DNA of 64,000 bases. It comes from Anastatus disparis. Lineage: Eukaryota; Arthropoda; Insecta; Hymenoptera; Eupelmidae. A program made the position numbers and the translations under genes. Where the stretch lies: the NCBI GenBank assembly GCA_017163975.1, contig JAFFSR010000249.1, forward strand, positions 8,270,001 through 8,334,000, given 5' to 3'. Position 1 is the stretch's first letter. The number at the start of each line of letters is the position of its first letter. The notes beneath the pieces are model-generated. The model saw only the letters and a list, made by a program, of their open reading frames with translations. It was not told where the DNA came from and ran no database searches. Positions 57,374-64,000 of the stretch are shown here, piece by piece.

Positions 57374-58136
57374 GATAACCAAAAACAATACATTCAGTAT
57401 ATGTGTGTATTCCTGTTTATAGTATCGAATTATATATATTTATATACACTGTAGAAGAATATATGCATAGTTTTATGGAGTATGATACAAGTTTCACCTG
57501 GTGGGACATTTATACGGATTTTTATTAGTATAATCGATTTTTAAGGTCTCTGGAAGCACTTTAACGCGAAATTGGAAAATTCCGATTTACTCTCGATATG
57601 TTACAACCTAGAGTGTCACCGAAAATAAAATTTAACTTGAAAATATTGCAAACGAAAGTGTAGGATACGAGGGTTAGGCCGTGTATAAGCAAAATTACGC
57701 AAAAAAACCGTTTTTTTGCTCCTTTGCTCGTTATAAACAAACTCCTCAGCTCTCTCGAAAATGATAGAATAATCTCTTTGGTGTGTAGCGAAAAATGGAA
57801 AAATGGCAAAATAATTTTTTTATTTTTTGATGACATATTAAAGGCTTTTTGTGCGTATTGTTCGTTTATGAGGTTCAGAATTATAGTTTCTATCTAAAAT
57901 TAATTTTTGATAGATGATCAGTCATCATTTTTTTAAGAACTATAAAATTGCTACTAAAATAATTTTCTTTATTAAAATTATTTATCATGTTTATAGACGT
58001 TATTATATTCTGTGTTGGCCCTGGAGTATAAATTTGTCTTGCATGAATGTTGCTAGTAACCCAAAAAATAAAACAAGTTAGATTGTCATAATAAAATGTT
58101 TGAAATTATTATAAGAAAGAAAAAGAAACAGATACT

Positions 58137-58198
58137 TAATGCTTGTTGTAACCGGCAAATAAAGTAGGATAGACATAATCCCCTCTATTTTTAGCTAC

Positions 58199-58258
<60 letters not shown>

Positions 58259-58342
58259 TAGAAAGAGAGAGGGTGAGAGTCAATGCTTATAACCGGTGGA
58301 CAGAAAAGGATAGACGTGACCTCCTCTATTCTTAACGGTCGT
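58137..58342. repeat. Duplicated ~60-bp motif flanking a (TA)n tract
   Basis: 'aatgcttgttgtaaccgg', '(a)ggatagacataa' and 'cctctattttta' (58138-58195) recur as 'aatgcttataaccgg', 'aggatagacgtga' and 'cctctattctta' (58283-58340). About 27 TA repeats (58199-58254) and a GA-rich stretch lie between. Confidence 0.7.
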
Positions 58343-58389
58343 GAAATTGTCTTAAAACAGCCTACTGCGTAGGGTCACGAGGCATATTT

Positions 58390-58456
58390 CCCCGGTGATA
58401 ATGCTTTATTTCTTACGTGTGCGTTTTGCAAATAACGACGTACTTCTCACCGGGGG
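58390..58456. mobile_element. Very short palindromic MITE
   Basis: CCCCGGTGATAATG pairs imperfectly with CTTCTCACCGGGGG. A related end 'ccgggtgagaagtacgtcc' occurs at 45790-45808, and a MITE terminus 'tattcacctagggag' follows at 58477. The rest of 57725-59040 is AT-rich without a gene. Confidence 0.45.
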
Positions 58457-59039
58457 ATGTAAAAATAGTATATTATTCACCTAGGGAGTAAAAACTAAAA
58501 ATGTCCTATATCGTATGTAAAAATACGGTTTAAGGCATTTTTTATTTACTTCCGTGGTGTATAAAGATTTTTTAATACGATTTTTTACACGAGATGCAAA
58601 TAGTGGGTGCTTTCATTTCTGCCGGCAGGGAGAAAAGTATCCACTTTTTACGCAGAGTGTAAAAAAATTATTTAATTTCATTTTAATTAAAATTTGTATA
58701 ACTTATTTAAAAATAAAATTTGTCTAGTTACTGGAGCATGTCCAGTTATCGGCTTATTCACCCTGTAACCAAAAACAATTACAAATACCTTATTATCATT
58801 ACTAAAAACAATAACAAACAATTAATTAGATTAAATGATTTAGAATTTAAAGTTCATATTGATATTTATAACGTTATATTATAACGTTATGAACTACAAA
58901 CACAAACAGAATATAAATTGGACGAATCAAATAGTTAAATATTTTTCCAGAAGCAAATTTCTAATAAATTTTTTTATAAGTTCATATTTTTTTAAAAATT
59001 TATCAGCGTTTTCTTGCTTTATGTAAGGCAATGAACTTT

Positions 59040-59300
59040 AAAGGTCTTTAATTGCTTTCTCATAGAGAAACCATTGTATCAATAAAAAAAATTTTTTCTA
59101 TTTTTTTATTCATTTGTATATATGTATACAAATGAATAAAATATGTAAAAAATGATTTCCAGAAAATATCTGTGTGTGTATGTGCGTGCGAGCGAGCGCG
59201 TGTATGTGTATGTATGATTTCAGTACGTCATTTAGATCTCGAAAACTACTCAAGGGATTTGCTTCAAATTTTGCATACTATTTATTTTTTTACCCTCAAA
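59040..59300 (+). repeat. Dispersed ~185-bp-unit repeat family, partial copy
   Basis: Starts 'ttgctttctcatagagaaac', has a GTGT-rich tract and 'cgaaaactactcaagggatt', and stops where the BEL/Pao fragment begins. Confidence 0.65.
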
Positions 59301-60320
59301 ATAAAGTAAAATGCCGCCCTCGCACAAAAATGGATTCAATTTTCTCAGGTTTTTTGATTAGGCAAGCTATTTCCCTTTTAAAGAGTTTCAATTTCATTTT
59401 GAAAGGCACTCGTTTGAGCTAAATGGATTATTGTGATCTTTGCGTCCAGTAACTCATTATAAGATAAACATGTTGGATGTGGGGCCAGACCCCTAGTGTG
59501 AAAACTCACTTTCATCAATAGTCGTCGACGATAGGCTACCACTCGGTTCAGTTTTGTCAATGAGGAAAATTGGCTCAGTAACTCATGCTCTGAAGAGTGA
59601 GGTTGAACTTGAAGAACACAGGTGGTTTCGACTTCACGTGGCCAGTGTTCAGACGGGCGTGACAACCACTGTGGTCCATGCCATCATAAACTATTCACTG
59701 CCAGATCCGCTGGCTTGGCACCCCGGGTTGCCAAATCCGCTGGATTTTCCTTTGTTGGAACATGCGACCACGAAGCAATCGGCAATTACGTTTGGATATA
59801 GGAAACCCTATTCACGATAAAGGTTTTCCAATGGTATGGGTGTTTGCGAATCCAAGTGAGGGCCACCTGGCTATCTGACCAAGCGAAAACCGGAAGGTCT
59901 CAAAGAAAATTAAACTCTTTTAAATGGACTATAAGCTTAACCACCATAGCAGCTTTGCATAATTCCAACTTTGGGATGCTGACTGTTTTTACTGGAGCTA
60001 CCTTTGTTTTCGCTGCCAGAAGAAAGATCTGTGAGCAGCTATTACCATTATCGAGTCGGAGGTAAACAGCGGCCGCGTATGCCCTTGAAGAGGCATCAGA
60101 AAACCCGTGAATTTGACCTGAATGGTCCATTGGGTTTCCTAGCCACCGAGGTATCAATAAGGAATTTAACCTAGGAAGCGAGTCACAGTACGCTGACCAT
60201 CGATTACAGACTTCCTCTGGGAGGACTGCATTCGGAGGCGAGCCTCGGATCGACGATCCTGGATTGATTTGGCTTTGAACTTGAAGCATTTTTGAAGTGG
60301 ATGTGAGCGGTTGCACAGTG
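59300..60320 (-). pseudogene. BEL/Pao pol remnant (RNase H to integrase N-terminus)
   Basis: Minus strand, in order: VLPEEVCNRWSAYCDSLPRL and IPRWLG (end of the RT connection); HGFSDASSRAYAAAVYLRL and AKTKVAPVKTVSIPKLELC (RNase H, 60180-59945); SDSQVALTWIRKHPYHWKTF (59880-59830); VPTKENPADLATRGAKP; WPREVETTCVLQVQ; and LLSQFSSLTKLNRVVAYRRR. It fades near 59300. Several frame changes. Protease and most of reverse transcriptase are deleted between gag and this block (junction about 60230-60280). Confidence 0.8.
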
Positions 60321-61419
60321 GGAAGATAGAGGAACTTATGTTCGAAGATGGATAAGTGCCGGTGTGAAACACCTTGCGCGCTGGAGTCACCTTGTTTTCT
60401 GAATCTTTTCTTTTTTCACCTCTTCGTTCAAGGCTTGGATCTGCGAATAAATCAGGCTCCAACATGCTCAAGGTTTGCGAACGCCTCTCCAAGAATTCTA
60501 TGAGATCGTTGGACGTAAGTAGGTGCCTAAGTGGACCGAAGTCTCTATCATTTATTCTTGCAACTGCCAGTCAATCCTTTGCACTGAGTTCGGCCTCCCA
60601 CAACTTCCTTGATTCCAGATCTAGACGTTCTGATACAATGAATACGAACCACAAATCCCAATGCGGAACCGGAAGCTTTAAATTTGTGAGAGCGCGAATA
60701 ATACGCTACGTTTCGTCTGCGAGGAAACGCATTTCAAGGGCAGATTCCTTTTTTGAACGAGGAAGCTGCATCAAGGTAGTGAAGTGATTGAAGATGATCA
60801 GGCAGGGATTATGATAGCGAGCTCTCAATGATTGCCGAGTACTAACATAATTAGCGTTAGTAACTTTTACATTTTTAACAAGCTCTGCCGCTAAATCGGT
60901 CAAACAAGACTTCAAATAATGCAATTTTGTGGCTTTTGAATATCGAGGAATCTCATCTACAAGAGATGTGAATAAGTCGCAGAAACTCTCCCAATCCTCG
61001 TATTTGCCCGAGAATTTTGGTAGAGGAAGACGAGGAAAACGAACGATACAAGCATCTCCGTCAGCCTCCGATTTTGAGCTGCCCTTGCGACGACCGCTTG
61101 ACGTCTCGCTATCTGTTGTTTCAAACCGGATACGAGCAGTCAACAGCACATCAATGGTGTCTTCGTACGTAGCTTGAATCTTGCTAAAGACATTCTCTAC
61201 AACGTACAGATCGGTCTTCGCGTGTTCTCTAGCGAGAATATCTTCATGGGTTCTACGCACCTCATCCCAAATCGCATTAAGTCCATTGATACGAGTCTGT
61301 ACTATTGACTTGTTCATAGAGCCAGGGGACTTCTCGCAAAAGCGCCCAAGAATGGTCTCTATTTCACACTTGTGAGAATTCTGCAAGGCAGTTAATACCT
61401 TCAACGACTTAGCAGCCAT
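60290..61419 (-). pseudogene. BEL/Pao gag
   Basis: ATG complementary to 61417-61419: MAAKSLKVLTALQNSHKCEI. The N-terminal helical region is followed by FPRLPLPKFSGKYEDWESFC and LVDEIPRYSKATKLHYLKSC, the hallmark of Pao gag (DUF1759 type). A TGA-type break near 60705 leads into a second part ending PLCNRSHPLQKCFKFKAKSI, the start of a CCHC knuckle. Downstream is the large internal deletion. Confidence 0.8.
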
Positions 61420-61745
61420 TGTAAAACCCTATCGATACGCTGCAATCAAGGTTAGGCCCACTAATAAGCACCAGGACCGCTTACGTTTGTAAGCTGTGGA
61501 ACACAGAAGACGCTTGCAAAAATGCTATGCCTTAGATAAAGTGAAATGTAAGAAACCTAATAATAGAGCAACATTCTTAGGAAGACAAATGAAGAACGAC
61601 ATACAAGAATGCTTAAGGAAGTGGAAAAGGATCCTAGCACCCAGCAAACAGCCCACTTCGAAGCTTGCGAAGAATGTAAGTGCGCGGGCTAAAGGTTTTC
61701 CGTTCACAATCTAAATCACTTCTGGAAAATCGGACAGTTCATTCA

Positions 61746-61765
61746 CTCCTCACCCGAAGCACCAT
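61746..61765 (-). other. Candidate primer-binding site of the BEL/Pao element
   Basis: On the minus strand TGGTGCTTCGGGTGAGGA immediately follows the LTR end ...GAAACA. Position and TGG start are as expected; the tRNA was not identified. Confidence 0.5.
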
Positions 61766-62457
61766 GTTTCTCTCTATGAGTTTGATTAAGGTTTAAGGAG
61801 AATAAGAAAAGAATTGGGTTGTTGAGTGAGTGAAAGGTCCAGAAATAAACCACATGAGGCGGCGTATCTAATTGAAAACTTTTATTTGATCTTAAGAAGT
61901 ACATATGGTTATGGGATGGGAGTTATTAGACACCCGTAAATGAATAATTGAACAATCTTATTGCACCAACGGCCGCGACGATCGCAACGATAAGAAAAAT
62001 AAATTACACCTCTGCCCTCACGCGCACCCTCCCACTGGACGTCCAGAACTAAAGAAAACAAGAGAAATTGAACTCGCGATAGAGCTGGCCACAGGCAGGT
62101 CACGCCACTCATTCGCTCTTACACACCTTGCGTAAGCAGGCCTAAACCAACGCAAAAGGAACAAAAGAAAACACTTGAAAATCCTGTAGTAAATGAAAGT
62201 TAATTTCTTCACATAAAAAAACACTCTAGTGCACGCGCACTTTATTTTCCACTACGTCCGATCTTTATATATATGGTCACTCGCGGGTGGAGATATCGGC
62301 GGACGCGTCTACCTCTGCTGAAGTCCAACGCACAACTGGACTCGCCCTCTCCACTCTCGAGATCAGCACCCTGAGTCGCAAACGAGCCCCCCTCCACGCC
62401 TACGCAGTTGACGCACCCAAAAGCGCGCGTGACGAACACCGCGGTCGAACGAGCACA
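61766..62457 (-). repeat. 5' LTR of the BEL/Pao element
   Basis: The minus strand starts TGTGCTCG and ends GAGAAACA (TGT...ACA, about 690 bp). It contains a TATA box (CATATATATAAAG, complement of about 62264-62276) and a GC-rich upstream half (62290-62457), with AT-rich R/U5. It lies 0.35 kb upstream of gag. The partner LTR is not in the window. Confidence 0.6.
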
Positions 62458-62529
62458 TAGGGCAAAAGGCGCGAATTCTGGTTTCAGTCGTCTAGTTAGC
62501 GCTTTCTTACTGGCTCATTCATTTAGTTT

Positions 62530-62890
62530 AATATATTTCTATCAATATAAAACAAGTTTTTAAAAATAATTTTCTTAAAGTAGCTTTTTGATCACTTCTT
62601 TTGATTTCTGATTTAACGCTTTTACTAACTCTTTTCTGATTTTCTCACTTCCTCTCTGTCCTTTTATCTCAGATTGATCCTCATTTTTACCCTATTTTCA
62701 TTCATCCTTGCCTCTCTCTCTTCCTATTTTCTAATCGCTCTCTCATATTCACTAATTTTTCCTAAATAGAAATTGTACTTTACATTGAAATCACATTTGA
62801 AAAAATCAAATCAAATTACTTTAACTCAATGAGCTCTATGAGAAAGCATTGCGCCAAAGCACTTGGCAGCGTTTTTTATAATGCAAGGAG
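62530..62890 (+). repeat. Dispersed ~185-bp-unit repeat family, end fragment
   Basis: Contains the pyrimidine-rich tract complementary to 43920-44070 and ends 'gagctctatgagaaagcatt', 'gcgccaaagcacttggcagcg'. Confidence 0.65.
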
Positions 62891-63255
62891 AAGGGGCATT
62901 GATAATTCTACATAGCAAATTTAAATGGTTTCTTAAAATATATTTTCATTAATTATATGAGTGAAATCTTGAATAAACAAAGTATTTTGTATTAACATCT
63001 TATGTTATTTATTACTTTTTCCTTGATTCTTTTTAGAATCACTAACAATGATTAATATTATTTAATAATCAGTTAATATTGATAAATTTTGTTTTACTAC
63101 GTATTAAAATGAACTTATGTGTAATATAAGTGTGAACTTTTCTCTGTTTTAACTTAATAATAATGCTCATTAAGGCGTAATTTCTCTCTTTTTTTTTTTT
63201 TTTTATTTTTTTTGCAATGATATTTTATAATTATAATAATGATTGTGTATAAGAT

Positions 63256-63313
<58 letters not shown>

Positions 63314-64000
63314 TTTTATAGTTTTTTTTCTTACATCAATTTTTTTTTGTATGTGTATACTTTCTGTATTTTATAAATTGTTGATTAAGACAGTCTGCAC
63401 GTTATATGCATGCATTAAAATACATTTTGTTATACTAGTATATACACTACAAGTATTCACTGACACGCTGCTTCGGCTCTGTCTTTTTGTCTTCTAATAC
63501 TTTTTATTTCACTCTGCCGAGTAAATCTTTTTACAGAGAATCGTCCAGCTGGGGGTCCTCAAGGCCTGGCTTGACTTGCTTGCACCTGTGCATCTGCATT
63601 TCTCGGACCCTGGATGTTTTTCCGTCTTCGTGCAATACTCTACCAGCATTGTCATTTTTTGTTGCTTGTGCTGCTGTTGCTGACGGTTGCGGAATGGCTG
63701 GAGCATTGCTGGTTTGTTGTTTTGCCTGTGAAGTGGGGTGTTGAGTGGTGGTGCAGTGGGGGGATGCAGTTGCATCTTTATGGTTTATGCATGTGTTGCT
63801 TATAGGTTATGCATTTGCTACATAACCTACAATATTTTTGGCGCCAAATTTACTATCTCTTAGGTGAATCTTTTAAGTGCGTCATTAGTGGCTCCATCTA
63901 TGGGTTACCTTGTTTACTGTCTTATCTACTCTATGGATAAGTGACAGGTAATTAACATACTTAAGGCGCGTTTCCATCTGGCCTTTTGATTTTATATATT
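62891..64000. other. No confident gene; microsatellite and mixed sequence
   Basis: A T-rich tract lies at 63190-63220 and (TA)n at 63261-63308. 63470-63780 is less AT-rich and open on both strands for 85-88 codons (a minus frame with QPFRNRQQQQHKQQ), but without domain or splice evidence. The last 220 bp show nothing recognisable. Confidence 0.4.

Larger units (their letters stand above)
56090..57724. mobile_element. Long inverted-repeat element enclosing a helicase relic
   Basis: Arms of about 390-400 bp (56090-56485 and 57332-57724) are inverted copies starting AGCAAAAAAACGGTTTTTTT. They include 'cacggcctaaccctcgtatc' and 'gggagcaatcatcct'. The spacer (56486-57331) holds a stem-loop motif and a helicase fragment. 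The target duplication is not clear. Confidence 0.75.

Noticed and set aside
63487..63805. Overlapping 60-90 codon frames on both strands
   Set aside because: No domain, no splice sites, and both strands are equally open; treated as composition.

Overview
The window looks like a repeat-rich, AT-rich insect nuclear genome. A hymenopteran such as a parasitoid wasp is my best guess, but nothing here fixes the species. There is no bacterial-style gene packing. What can be recognised is almost all mobile DNA of several ages: DNA transposons and foldback elements, three retroelement classes (I/LOA-like LINE, Ty3/Gypsy, BEL/Pao), a tRNA-derived SINE, and tandem repeats. Only two short stretches (22495-22701 and 23210-23321, + strand) look like exons of a host gene.

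Left part (1-19.9 kb). Dispersed repeats at 1-3.2 kb flank a giant palindromic element at 3195-19862. Its arms (about 3195-11610 and 12521-19862) are inverted copies around a 0.9 kb unique centre. Each arm carries the same two gene types. Near the outside is a small Ser/Pro-rich nuclear-type protein with SUMO-interaction-like motifs and its own CCAAT/TATA promoter. Near the centre is a FLYWCH zinc-finger protein. The arms share arrays of a 17-bp palindromic motif. Younger elements landed in one arm only: a 3.2 kb DDE-type transposon (5730-8903), two TTAA foldbacks (5165-5553, 10376-10746), and a 2.65 kb foldback with a 9-bp duplication (14573-17227). In each case the other arm preserves the empty site, which gives precise boundaries.

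Middle part (20-47 kb). This holds dispersed ~185-bp-unit repeats, the two host-like exons, and a TA-flanked foldback carrying inverted tRNA-like modules (24825-26580). It also has a pair of related 0.67 kb foldbacks, a decayed second transposase (about 27540-30350, minus), a SINE, and a deleted Ty3/Gypsy element (about 34480-41527, minus) that encodes an OTU-type cysteine protease domain. A TTAA foldback with a nested TA MITE lies at 42213-43201.

Right part (47-64 kb). An almost full-length LINE with RNase H (47800-53266, minus) is bounded by an exact 13-bp target duplication but broken by several stops and a palm-domain deletion. After it come a ~300-bp tandem repeat, a 1.6 kb inverted-repeat element enclosing a PIF1/Helitron-type helicase relic, and a BEL/Pao remnant with one LTR (about 59300-62457, minus). 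The window ends in microsatellite and unassigned sequence.

The most unusual object is the 16.7 kb palindromic element. It has duplicated cargo genes, candidate iteron-like sites, arms nearly identical at the FLYWCH gene but visibly diverged elsewhere, and no recognisable transposase of its own.
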